Under the pieces are notes generated by a model, which searched no databases, was not told where the DNA came from, and saw only the letters and a program-made list of their open reading frames with translations. The position numbers and the translations under genes are program-made. This document shows, one piece after another, positions 1 to 9,739 of a stretch of 64,000 bases of DNA. The stretch is from positions 40,522,044 through 40,586,043 of the forward strand of contig NC_072897.1 in assembly GCF_027943255.1 (NCBI RefSeq), given 5' to 3'. This DNA is from Anastrepha obliqua (taxonomy: Eukaryota; Arthropoda; Insecta; Diptera; Tephritidae). Numbering within the stretch: position 1 is the first letter of the stretch; the number at the start of each line of letters is the position of its first letter.

Positions 1-318
1 ACTACTATTGCTACCGTATAATGACAAAACGTAACAATTTCAACACTTTGCTTAGAGATGGAATGTTTACAAACCAATACTGGGTAGATCAATATGCGAA
101 AATTTAATCTGAGATTGGCCTACATCCGTAATAATCAAACGAAATTGAGATACGTTCATCTTCAGGATGCTTTACAGGCGAATGAACACCGCAATGGCGA
201 GTTGGTTATACTACCTTCACCATTCACAGGTGGACCTCGATATTTACACAAAAAATCGCAAGACGCCATGGCTTACGTCAGAAATTAGGGCAAACCTTAT
301 TTATTTATAGCTACAATG
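1..318 (+). pseudogene. Helitron Rep protein N-terminal relic (Helitron_like_N)
   Basis: Three reading-frame pieces match the N-terminal domain of Helitron Rep/helicase proteins. Frame 3 (3-107) gives a block with FTNQYWVDQYAKI. Frame 1 (from about 106) gives AYIRNNQTKLR, then LPSPFTGGPRYLHKK and QDAMAYVR. After an in-frame TAG at 286-288 the match continues as GKPYLFIAT, the equivalent of the family's GKPDLFITF. The domain precedes the HUH nuclease in intact Helitrons. The window starts inside the element, so its 5' end is not visible. A frameshift near 106 and the TAG make it non-functional. No downstream Rep or helicase sequence is present. Confidence 0.75.
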
Positions 319-794
319 AGAGTGAGGTTTTTATATCTTTCCGTGCCTCGTATGCGTCTGAATTAACGTAAGCAACTGGACTTTAAAAGCACACTCCGGT
401 GAAATCAAAAGCGTTTACAGTTTAGGCATAGTTGCATTTTTTGGTAAAAATATATTATAACAAACACAAATTTTTAGTATAAAGCGATAATTTAAGTTTA
501 GTACAAAAGTACTTGAATACAGTTTTCTTTTTAATAGAATAATGAGTTTAGAAATAGATAAATAATATTCATCGGTAACAGCCAAGGTTTAGACAAGGGT
601 TGAAAATTTCCACTGGCCATGGTAGAATACTATCAAGATTTGAAAGATGAAAATGAGATGCAACGTTCCCTTTTCTGACTATTACGTAAAAAGATGCTGT
701 GGGTCATAGCGTCGGATTCTCCGAACATCGCTATCGTAAGTGCTGCATTCACGCACACATTCCCCGCACCCAAAACTGCTTGCTGGATAAGTAT
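319..794. other. no recognisable gene
   Basis: AT-rich sequence with no convincing coding match on either strand. A short ORF that starts near 699 is only open by chance before it runs into the RT relic that follows. Confidence 0.6.
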
Positions 795-1135
795 CTAATG
801 GGGTGGGCGATTGACTCATTCAAACCATTCAAGTTACCTGGCCATGATGGCATTATACCTGGCCAGCAGCAGAAATCTGCGGAAGCATCGTGTCGTTGGC
901 TGCTTCCTATCTATGCGAGCTGAATCTTGGAGGGTTGTGAGAGTTGCTTCCATACCTAAGGCAGGCAAAATCCTACCTGTATTCCCTTAGGACTTCAAGT
1001 CAATCAGCCTCTCATCGTTCTTGCTGAAGGTCGTTGAGATTGATCAGTGCGTAAAGTGCGAAATTCCTCGGGGGCGTATGTCGTACTCCCAACATGCCTA
1101 CTGTAAAGGCATTAGTCGAGGGTCATCGGCCGTGT
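795..1135 (+). pseudogene. LOA-like non-LTR retrotransposon, reverse transcriptase relic
   Basis: Translation in frame with 801-923 gives WAIDSFKPFKLPGHDGIIP, the N-terminal RT block (FKPFKSPGPDGI in relatives). Shifted frames then give VASIPKAGK, SISLSSFLLKVVE and SYSQHAYCKG, the RT block before the catalytic palm. The same blocks occur in the LOA-like element at 36840-37200 and in the near-intact one at 55560-55900, so this is a fragment of the same clade. At least two frameshifts and stops break it, and neither endonuclease nor RNase H is present. Confidence 0.75.
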
Positions 1136-1579
1136 TTATTTCTGCCTCTTACCATGGAGAAGTCAACTTGTGCTGAAGCTTTAAGACATTGACAATGAAA
1201 TTTTTTGCCAAGTTCGTAAAATCAAATTTCATAAAATTTTTGCAAAAGTGGGTAGTCAAGAAATGTGCAAACTTCTAGTCAATAATACGAAAATTGTATT
1301 GAATTCCGATCAGTGTCTACAAAACTTCTCAAATTTCGTGTAATTAAGGAGGTTAATGGCCTTAAAATTTTGTTATCTAAACATACATATTAATATTTTC
1401 ATTAATAACGCAAAAATGTTAACTGCTAGATCGTCAAATTTTGCTGCAAAAGAGGGTTCAACTGTGCCTATTAGCGTACATTCAGCTGGTATTTCTAAGG
1501 GGTTCAACAAGTACCCGTGTTAGAAATGACGACACAATTAAAAAAAATATATACGTTTCAACATAATCCCCTTTTAACA
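1136..1579. other. no recognisable gene
   Basis: AT-rich spacer with no recognised protein match and no clear terminal repeats. Confidence 0.55.
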
Positions 1580-2031
1580 AACCCCTCAAAAGAATAGGAC
1601 TTGTCGATGACTTCCTCGTTCGAACTTAATTTTTTTGCCCGAGTCATTTCTTCATGTTAGGGAACAAGAAGAAGTTGCGGAGAACCAGACCGGGGGAAGA
1701 CGGGGGTGCGGCAGCAATCCATAACGCAATTAATGCAGTTTGCCGAGTACAACTCCGGATGTATGTGCTGGTGCGTTATCGTGGTGATCGCTTTTCGCCA
1801 TATGCGGCCGTGTCTCATTCAATTCTTTGTGAAAGCGGTCCAATAACTCATTGTAGTATTGTCCAGTGATCGTTCTTCCTTTTTGTAAAAAATCTATGAG
1901 GATAACGCCGTTTGCATTCCAAAAAATCGTCGCCATGACCTTTCCGCCCGATGGGACTGTTTTCGCCTTCTTTGGATCAGATTCACCGGGAGAACTCTAT
2001 TGCTTTGATTGTTGTTGAGTTTTTGGTGTAT
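1580..2031 (-). pseudogene. mariner (DD34D-type) transposase C-terminal relic
   Basis: Read on the minus strand, the block GGKVMATIFWNANGVILIDF leads into TITGQYYNELLDR and DNAPAHTS, which carries the second catalytic aspartate. Broken frames then give NFFLFPNMKK and SSNEEVI. The third aspartate region (normally SPDLAPSD) is unrecognisable. An in-frame stop lies before SSPGESDPKKAKTVPSGGK. The N-terminal half is absent: the match ends next to the poly-T run at 2033-2047, which is the poly-A end of the adjacent Jockey element, so the retrotransposon probably inserted here. Confidence 0.8.
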
Positions 2032-2189
2032 AATTTTTTTTTTTTATTAGTATTTTCATTACAACTAGTATAACATGACATACATATACATACTAACGAG
2101 CAATTTTCGTCGAGTTTTATTACAAACAAATAATTCATAATCCTCAGCAAAATTTAATTCATACTTTTAACTGATTTTCGTTTATTTAT

Positions 2190-4705
2190 TAGTTTAAATC
2201 TAGGGGTTTTTTACGTTTGAGCCTTCGTTTCCATTTTGTATTATCATTAAGAATCAAAGCTTCATTGTTCACATGCTTTTTTATGGTTGCCAAAACTGAA
2301 TCAATATTGAGGTCACGTTCTAGATCTTGCGTCCTAACATACCATGGAGCACAAACAGCTTGCTTGAATGCCTTAGTCTGAAATCTTTGTATTTGCAATG
2401 TCTTACTATAGCTGGTTCCTCCCCTTAGCTGAATCCCATAGGTCCAGATAGGTTTGAGAACTTGTTTCTAAAGCAGTATCTTATTGTGTGTGGATAAAAA
2501 TGATTGCTTACCCATTAGCCAACGCATATTTTGGAATTTTTGATCCCGTTGTTCTCTTTTCTTTTTCACGTGCGCACTCCACCTCAGTTTCGTCTCGAGC
2601 GTCATACCTAGACACTTTGCAGTATGTAGTTATGGTGTACTTTAATGCTGTTTATGTATATCAGCAAGTAGTGGGTCTTTTTGTTTGTAAATTTGATGTG
2701 TACAGACTTTGTTTCATTCAGTTTAATGTGCCATTTATCTGTCCAGTTGCATATTTTATTAATAGCAAGCTGCAATTGTGTAGTAGATTCTATTTCTGCC
2801 TTTTCGGCAGTTAGTATTGCAGGGTCATCAGCAAATTTTGCTGTAAAGCAATTGTTGCTGTTCGGCAGGTGGTAAGTAAAAAGTAGATAAAGAAGGGGAC
2901 CAAGTGCACTTCCTTGCGGCACACCAGCTGTTATCCCTTTCAGTTCAGAGAACTCATCTTCGTATCTGACGCGAAAATAGCGCTCGGACAAAGAGGTTTT
3001 TAAGATATTAAAAATTTTATTGGCAGTACATTTTTTATTTTGCACAGTAGGCAAGCACGACATACTTTATCGAATGCTTTAGATACAGTAATTCTGAAAC
3101 GAGTAATTCTGTGAATTTGGTCAATTGTGGAGTGTCGTGCGTGGAATCCAAATTGGTGTGTTTGTATTATTTGTTTATTTTCATGATATTGTTCAGGCGC
3201 TTTATCAAAAATTTTGCCAACAGTTTAGATAAAATTCGCAAGAGTGATACTGGTAAATATGATGCTACATCGTTTGGAGGCTTTTCTGGTTTTATAATCA
3301 TGATATCATCAGCTATTTTTTAATAAATTGGAAAGTATTGCAGCTTAAAGCAAGCATTCATTGTTTGTTAGTCTTGTAATGATGTTTTGTGGAACTTGTT
3401 TAAGGACTTCAGCAGTTATTAAATCATACCCTGGAGATTTCTTCGACTTTAACTTTTGTATCTCGTCGCACATCCCATCTTCATGTATGGGTACTATATC
3501 GCCATCATTATCGCTGGCTATGCCATCATTATTAGGTGCTGGTGCTAGGTAGTCTGAAAATATGTTTGCTTTTAATGTGTTTGTTTTCGCCCATCCATTA
3601 TTGTCTATCTTGATTGGTGGATTATGGTTAGCTGGCTGTTTAGATTTTTGATTCATTTCCATAATGAGTAATTTGTGTCTCTTTTATTATTTAATTGCTG
3701 TACGTAGTTTGTAAACGATTGATTTTAGTATTCTTTAATTTTATGGCTGAGCTCTTTCGCTGCTTTGTTCAAAGCTGCTATATGAACAGGTGATCTTTTT
3801 CGATATAATCTACGCCGCATTTTTCGCTTCTTTAGCACCATTTCTTTATATCTTTTGTGTATTTGTGCCCAGCGGAAATTTTCATTAAAGAAGGTGGGCT
3901 CGACCAAGCAGAGTGTTGTATTTCTCTTGTCAGTCTTAAAACTTCGTTATCTATCTTTGTTGTTGAGTCCGATAGAAACGTATTGTCCTGTGATCCTTCT
4001 AACATTCTGCGGAAATAACCCCAGTCGGTGAATTGACTAGTTAGTTTGAGATCTCTGTTTCACTGAGAATTAGATAGATTGGCGAAGGATCTGAATTCAT
4101 GTCTTGCCCGTTTTCAATATTAAAATATGCACTGGAGACTTTTCTGGTGAAGAAGAAGTCGATGGTGACGAAGAAGTGCTACAGTTTGCTGAAGCGCCTT
4201 GAAGAGCTAACTTTCTTTAGTGGTTGTTAGCCTAGACCCCCAAAGGATATGTTTAGCATTAGAATCGCCGCCCATAATGAATTTTGTTTTATTACGCTCA
4301 ATAAAAGGAACATATTAATCGCATTTGATTTGGTGTCTTGGAGGACTATAAACAGCTGTAAATGCTAGATCACCTCCAGCCTTGATTATGATGGTGGTGC
4401 CTTGGAATTCATTGGTACTGACTTTTTCTTGTTCGTAGTGTTCGTAGTGCTAATAATTACGGCACTTCGGCCCCGTTCACTGTTTCTCGGGTGAATAGTG
4501 CGGTAAGTTTCAAAGTTTTTGACTTTGGGAGCATTATTTTTAAAATATGAGGCATGTGTAAATGACTGGTAAACTTTAAATTTACGATTTTGCAACCTTT
4601 GCGCAAGTGATTTGTAAAATTCTTGTTGTTCTGTTAGTTTTTGCATAATTTTTGAAAGCATATTTTCTTCATGTGTAGTGCCATTTTCGTTAGTTTTTGC
4701 CACCT
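2190..4705 (-). pseudogene. Jockey-like ORF2 (endonuclease-reverse transcriptase)
   Basis: Reading from 4705 downward: an endonuclease piece with THASYFKNN and SAVIIS (relatives have THFTxxSYFK and GGSAIII), broken EN remnants to about 3950, the RT entry block LKSKKSPGYDLITAEVLKQ (3345-3662), the palm with GVPQGSALGPLLYLLF and KFADDPAIL (2608-3063; the family box is F/YADDTAIL), and a C-terminal stretch at 2189-2398. Role in an intact element: nick the target and reverse-transcribe element RNA. Multiple stops and frameshifts, and the EN catalytic region is only partly readable. The T-to-P change after FADD is unusual. Confidence 0.8.
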
Positions 4706-4859
4706 GTGAGTAAGATGGTATTGGTTTACGCGATATAGTTTTTGTACTGCTTCAACTTTACTTCTCTCTATGCCTCTAGTTGCGCTTTCAGCGCCAGTGT
4801 TAGTTTTCCGCTGTCAGATTTTTTTATCGCGAATTTTTTGAAGTTCTTTGGCTACTATG

Positions 4860-5180
4860 CAGCATATGTAGCTAGCAGGATGTGCTTCTCCACAGTTGCA
4901 GCATTTTGGTGGCTGCTCATTTGGTTTTGTGCAGTCGATTGTTTTGTGATCCTGCGTACATTTAACGCAGCGTGGCTGCTTGCCGCAATAGTTTTGAGTG
5001 TGTTCGTAGGACTGACATGACTTGCACGCTTCATTTTTGACAATCGCATGTAAGATTGTTATTATTTTAAATATCTTATTATTATCTTCAGTTCATTCGA
5101 ATGTCAGTAGAAACATATCTAGTGGCTCCTTCGATTTCTATTTTAGTTTTTTCACTGCATTAGTGATTTTTAGGCTTTGG
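4860..5180 (-). pseudogene. Jockey-like ORF1, C-terminal zinc-knuckle part
   Basis: Minus-strand frame through 5033-4861 shows three gag-type knuckles: CKSCQSYEHTQNYC, CVKCTQDHKTIDC and CCNCGEAHPASYIC. Upstream, KSKEPLDMFLLTFE precedes the knuckles, as in Jockey ORF1 nucleic-acid-binding proteins. Single in-frame stops occur at about 5141 and after LTFE. The N-terminal part of the same ORF lies beyond the mariner insertion (6066-6591). The knuckles are in a different frame from the longest open frame here, so a naive ORF call misses them. Confidence 0.8.
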
Positions 5181-5185
5181 TGTTG

Positions 5186-6062
5186 AAAAAAACACACGTC
5201 AAATTCAGAAAAATGCATGACATTTTTATTTAAATCGATAGTACAGTCCATATAATTTAATGTTTGAAGATTATTTCATGCAAATGATGACCGCGACTGC
5301 GCTTCAAATGGTCCATCCGCTTAATCCAATTTTGGCATACACTTTCCAATGTTTCGGCCGGTATCTCACATATAAATGCTTTAATGTTGTTTTCCAATGC
5401 GTTAATTGAAGCAGGCTTGTCTGAATACACGTGAGCTTTAACATAGCCCCACAAAAAGTAATCTTAAGGCGTTATATCGCACGATATGGGTGGCCAATTG
5501 ACAGGTCCTGAACGTGAAATCAAATGTTCACCGAACTCGCCTCTCAACAAGTCCATTGTTACGCGTGCTGTGTGGCATGTGGCACCGTCTTGCTGAAACC
5601 ACATGTCATGCAAGTCAAGCTCTTGCATTTTGGGCAAAAAAAGGTTGGATATCATTTCACGGTAGCGCTCACCATTCACAGTTACGTTACTATTCGCAGC
5701 ATCTTTGAAGAAATACGGTCCAATGATACCTCCAGTCCATAAACCGCACCAAACTGTGACCTTTTCTGGATACATTGGTAGCTCATGCAATTGTTCTGGC
5801 TGATCTTCACTCCAAAATCGACAATTCTGCTTATTTCCGTACCCATTCATCCAAAAAAGAGCTTCGTCGCTGAACACAATTTTTCGATAAAAAAGTGGAT
5901 CTTAAACTTTCTTAACAGAACACGCATTTTTATAATAAAATTGAATGATTTGCAAGCATTGTTCGTTTGTAAGACGATTCATGGTAAAATTATAGACCAA
6001 ACTCAAGATGTTTGACTGTGAAACAAAACACGAAACGTGCCTCAGCTGTTTAAACCACCTGT
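5186..6062 (-). mobile_element. DD41D mariner copy 1, internally deleted, inside Jockey ORF1
   Basis: Transposase sequence fills 5257-5982 and the Jockey ORF1 flanks it on both sides. Terminal repeats are not clear; the right end near 6062 appears truncated. I place the boundaries where ORF1 homology stops (about 5180) and resumes (about 6066), so they are approximate. The DD41D spacing is the one described for rosa-type mariners of tephritid flies; the assignment to that group is inference. Confidence 0.7.
5257..5982 (-). pseudogene. DD41D mariner transposase, internally deleted with one stop
   Basis: The start MNRLTNEQCLQIIQFYY (ATG at 5982-5980) is the first DNA-binding helix region. After SVKKV and a stop, the frame jumps to DPLFYRKIVFSDEALFW, so roughly 130 residues (rest of the HTH and linker) are missing. 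The rest is well preserved: first D in FSDEA, second in FQQDGATCH, third in the block CDITP-stop-DYFLW. I count 41 residues between the second and third D. The stop (TAA at about 5464-5466) sits immediately before the third catalytic D; downstream WGYVKAHVYSDKPAS to FKH is open to 5257. Only one stop interrupts the catalytic half. Confidence 0.85.
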
Positions 6063-6065
6063 TTA

Positions 6066-6591
6066 AAAAGATAATAGCTAAAAAATCACCCATTATTAGA
6101 ATCGCACGAATGATGAAGATTTTTATTGGTCTTGTTTGCTTTCCATAATCAGCTGGATCAAATGTGTTTATTTTATAAATCTTATTGTTCAGAAGTTTAA
6201 TAGAGAACGCATTGCTTGACCCGTTCTTTGCTATGTTGAACAGTTTTTGGTACTCACATTCTGCTGTTACCATAAGTGGTGGCGGACGTGGGGCTTTTTT
6301 ATCATCTTTGAATTTGAACCTCTTTGTTCATTTGTGAACTTACCACTTTTCATTTTTTAGATGGACGCTTTTTAAGATTCAGTCCGTCTCTCGATCTAGC
6401 TCTTCTTCATCGGTTTCATATTGAGGTGGTGTTTTATTTTGGTGTACACTGTTGGTTTTACTACTGAATGCAGTTTGAGCTTTTAGATTAGCGTTTTCAA
6501 TTTTTAGGTGTTGTAGCTCATTTTTCAATTCAGCGCAAATGTGTTGCATATTTTGCAGTTGCTTTGATAAGTTTTCTTCTTCCTCCTCCAT
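6066..6591 (-). pseudogene. Jockey-like ORF1, N-terminal part
   Basis: Starts MEEEEENLSKQLQNMQHIC at 6591, with a heptad-like stretch suggesting a coiled coil, runs to 6379, then continues in a broken frame to PPLMVTAECEYQKLFNIAK and KTRPIKIF-type sequence (5902-6273 frame). Jockey ORF1 proteins have this order: coiled coil, PPP(I/L)MV box, then RNA-binding fold and knuckles. It is interrupted by stops and then by the mariner. No better start is visible upstream. Confidence 0.6.
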
Positions 6592-6600
6592 ATTTTCTTG

Positions 6601-7739
6601 TTTTTTTTTAGTAGATTTCCGCCTCTAAATGGTAGTGAGTTAGTAGTGGCTCGATTTTTTGTCGAATCTTCACGACCAGGAGGAAGTGTTCTTCGCAAAT
6701 TTATTTTTTACTTAAATGGCAGCCCTATTCGATTTGGCGTCGATAATGTAGTTGATATTAAGATTGCTTTGATAGTGCATAGGTGGCGCGCCGCACAGTA
6801 TTTAATTTTGATAACCAAGAACAGCTGAAGGTCGCTCTTCTCTTTTTACTTTTTACTTATCAATTTGTTCCAAGTGATTTTGCTGAGCACCGCGATTTTG
6901 CTGATGTCCACGACGGATATTCTATCGCTGGTACCTAGTCACGGTAGCTTTTGGTTAAATTTCATAGAAACTCGTATCAAAAAATCCTAAGCAAATGTCG
7001 TACAAATTTATATATTTCTTAATAAAAAAGCCTTATTATAGTTAAGAAATATATTAAAAATATTTGTTATTGTAAATTTTCAATGTCAAAGATTTTATTT
7101 CGTTTTCTTTTTTTTTTTTTGTTGATATTCTATTGATTTTAATGCTACCATAAAAATTACAATGCACTCAGGCACACGGACCAAGCACTCGCACTATTAC
7201 GCACAGAAGTGCCTGTCAAACTCACACCTAGGGTGCCTGTCACAAATATAGAAAGAAGAAAAATGTTTGACTTAAATTCCTGTACAAAAGCTGAGAATGC
7301 TGCATCGATGTGTATTGCTGATGTTGCTGTTAATAATAAATGTGTGCATTTTCTAGATAGTATTAATCTTTGAAATTTGAAACAAATAAAGGAAAAATTC
7401 AAAGAATCGTATTTGAACATACATATGGGATAACTAAGTTCAATTGCATCTTTAAAAAATACCTATAGTGTTGCACACATACATATGTATGCACTGAAGC
7501 AACCATGACCAACCTTATGAGGCATAGCCTAATCATATTCACATACAATAATTAGGGAATAAATATACGAATGATCGAATTCTTGCCTAAAAAATGATAA
7601 AACAATTCTCTTTTGCATATGCATGTACATATTTGTATGTGCGTATGCACACTTGATACCCTAACCTATGTACGTACATATTTGTATTCGCAGCTACCAG
7701 CAAAACAATGATTATTATAATATATAAACATATGCATGT
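6601..7739. other. possible Jockey 5' UTR, then unassigned DNA
   Basis: The first ~340 bases directly abut the Jockey ORF1 start and could be its 5' UTR and internal promoter, but no diagnostic motif was found. From about 6940 to 7739 the sequence is AT-rich, with a T-run at 7106-7120 and several TACATA/ATATGT motifs; no coding match on either strand is convincing. Confidence 0.4.
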
Positions 7740-7740
7740 A

Positions 7741-8411
7741 CAGGGTTTGATTGAAAAGTAATGAGCCTTCCCGCGCGGAGCGTCTGCCAAGCGATCAACC
7801 GAATCGGCTGGTAGGGGAAAATGATCGTTGGACCTTCCCCTTCCACTAGAAACCGGTTCCAGTTCGCTGGCAACAGCGGTGCAGTCAACATCGCTCCGCG
7901 CGTGAAAGCTGTTTTAAAAGTGTGTGAGACTTTTGCAGTGGCGAAAATGCAGCGGTCGTTGGAGCAATGCTACTCGATCAAATTTTGCGTAAAGCTAAAC
8001 AGTTTGTACCTCCAGGAAGCACTGTAAACGCGGCATTTTACAAAGAAGTGCTCCTTCGGGTGAAAAACCGCCAGGTTCGGCCCGACCTCGTCAACAATTG
8101 GACCCTTCACCACGACAATGCGCCGGTGCACAACGCCTTCCTCTGCACCTCTGCATTGGCCAAGATGGGGGTTCCAGACCTGTCCCCTTTGGACTTCTTC
8201 TTGTTCCCGCGCCTGAAAAGAAAGTTGAAGGGGAAGCGTTTCGACTCCATCGAGGCGATCCAAAAAAACTTTGACAGCCGAATTGAACGCGATTCCGGCG
8301 GATGGGTTTAAAAAATGTTTCCTGCAGTGGAAGGACCGCTACCAGCGGTGTGTCCTATTTTGAAGAATATTAGTTGTATAGGCTACAAGGTTTAATAAAA
8401 CTGCTTAAAAA
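7741..8411 (+). mobile_element. DD34D-type mariner deletion derivative, right end lost
   Basis: Left end: TA followed by CAGGGTTTGATTGAAAAGT, then GAGCC. The right end stops at AATAAGGCTCA, the innermost part of the expected inverted repeat, and switches directly into CAGAGAATG-family copy A1. So either the mariner lost its tip or an exchange joined the two. The interior holds a transposase with large deletions (next entry). Confidence 0.75.
7947..8340 (+). pseudogene. mariner transposase, two internal deletions
   Basis: Start MQRSLEQCYSIKFCVKLN is the family N-terminus. The other frame of the same DNA gives MLLDQILRKAKQFVPPGST, the central region, so the join lies inside shared sequence around 7965-8000. 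The central part continues with AAFYKEVLLRVKNR and LHHDNAPVHN (second catalytic D). A second gap then joins ALAKMGVP to DLSPLDFFLFPRLKRKLKG (third catalytic D), losing the QPPYSP-type segment. A frameshift after about 8311 precedes the expected KCFLQWKDRYQRC tail. The first catalytic D is deleted. Confidence 0.85.
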
Positions 8412-8843
8412 AAATAAGGCTCAAGTCCAGAAGTCATATTTTTTTTCTTGCACATTTTTTTTTACAATTGAAATCAGGAAAGTTTGGTAAAATTTTTGAG
8501 TTTATTTTAATAAAAATTTCTTTAAAATCCTTTTTTTTTTGTATTTCATAAATGGAAATTTCTTTTCGGTATTAAATAGTTCATACTGGATATGATCTGA
8601 TTTTTATATAAATCAATCAAAACAGAAAATATGTACATATGTCTTTAATCTCTTTCCTCAAATCCAAATTATATTGATGAGAAAATATCATTCTAATATC
8701 CGTCCAGAAAGCCAAACGCGCATACACAGATCCATATGCATATAATTACGCATACAAACTTTCAACTAACGCAGAATATGTGCATATAAAACTGCGAATC
8801 GAATAAATGAGTGATTTAGAAAATTTCATTAGTAATTATAGTT

Positions 8844-8911
8844 TAGCGCAATCGTGAAAGACGTGTCGTGTATGCAGTACATCGTCCCATATTTGACTCA
8901 GGTTCAAGTCC
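8844..8911 (+). promoter_or_regulatory. tRNA-like Pol III promoter module (A box and B box)
   Basis: TAGCGCAATCGT at 8844-8855 matches the A-box consensus TRGYNNARNNGG at 11 of 12 positions. GGTTCAAGTCC at 8901-8911 matches the B box GGTTCRANYCC fully. A short T4 run follows. The A-B spacing (57 bases start to start) is longer than in a plain tRNA, and acceptor pairing is poor, so this is a tRNA-derived promoter rather than a working tRNA. The same module recurs in copies A2, B and C. Confidence 0.5.
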
Positions 8912-9326
8912 TGTACACACTTTTCTTTGTTCGATATTTTTATTTAATTTTTTATATTTGGTTTAATTAGAATTGATTTAAAATAGTGTATTCAGGTTTT
9001 TCTAATACCTGTTATTTAGAAATTTATTTTCTATATAACATTATTCATACTTTTTTTGAATTGATTTATATGTAAAACAGCCATAAAGGCAATCATATGA
9101 ATATGCATTCCTCTATTTAATCTCTTCAGTCAAATATGAACTACTTACATACACATATTGATGAGAAAATATTCTAATATCCATGGATGCCTCCAGAAAA
9201 CCAAACGCGCATACACGCATATGTATATAAATATATACAAACCTTCAACGAACACAAAATGTATGCATATAAAAAACAACAACTGCGACCGTCTTCTTGT
9301 CCGGCAGTGAAAAGATGGGATATGTA

Positions 9327-9739
9327 TACCCTATGAGCAAAAAGAACAGGGAAGGTGATGTTTACTGTTTTATTCGATTGCCAAGGCATAGTCCACCATG
9401 AGCACCTTCCATCGGGCCAGACAGTCAATAAATAATATTATTTATCCGTATTGAAGCCTTTGAGAGATGCTGTATGTTGCAAACGGCCGCAAATGTGAGC
9501 AAACAATTCTTGGATTTTGCATGATGGTAACGCGCCATCGCACTGATCAAAGAGAATACAACGAAGGAGCTGACGGCCATGTCGGCCTGCCGGGGGTGTT
9601 TGCAGGACTGGGTTAAACGTTGGCACATGTGTGTTGCATCAGACGGGTCATATTTTGAAGGAGATAATATAAATTTGCCTTAAATTTAGCTTTGTTTTGT
9701 TTAATTTAAACATTCCCGGTACTTTTTGATCATAGGGTA
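9327..9739 (+). mobile_element. mariner MITE embedded in A1
   Basis: Ends are TACCCTATGAGCAAAAAGAA on the left and, inverted, a similar repeat ending at CATAGGGTA on the right. The interior retains the C-terminus of a mariner transposase on the plus strand (WVKRWHMCVASDG, then FEGDNINLP). The same MITE sits at the same place in copies A2, B and C, so it entered the ancestor of this element family and was co-amplified. Confidence 0.75.

Larger units (their letters stand above)
2034..6600 (-). mobile_element. Jockey-clade non-LTR retrotransposon, degraded, mariner-interrupted
   Basis: The minus strand carries, in order, an ORF1 with a coiled-coil-like acidic start and CCHC knuckles, then an ORF2 with endonuclease and RT, then a 3' UTR ending in an A-run (T-run at 2033-2047 on the plus strand). 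RT motifs (FADD, GVPQGS...LGPLLY) and the C-terminal YGIQL-type block match the Jockey clade. A DD41D mariner (about 5186-6062) is inserted in ORF1; ORF1 resumes on both sides of it. Excluding the mariner the element is about 3.7 kb. Upstream DNA to about 6940 could be its 5' UTR. Many stops and frameshifts; inactive. Confidence 0.8.

Noticed and set aside
7157..7420. 87-codon minus-strand ORF with a hydrophobic stretch
   Set aside because: Hydrophobic residues come from T-rich DNA; no homologue or repeat copy was recognised.
9174..9428. 84-codon ORF MTVWPDGRCSWWTMPWQSNK... recurring at 14853, 49163 and 60369
   Set aside because: Antisense frame of the embedded mariner MITE; repetition follows copy number, and the coding sense of the MITE is the opposite strand.
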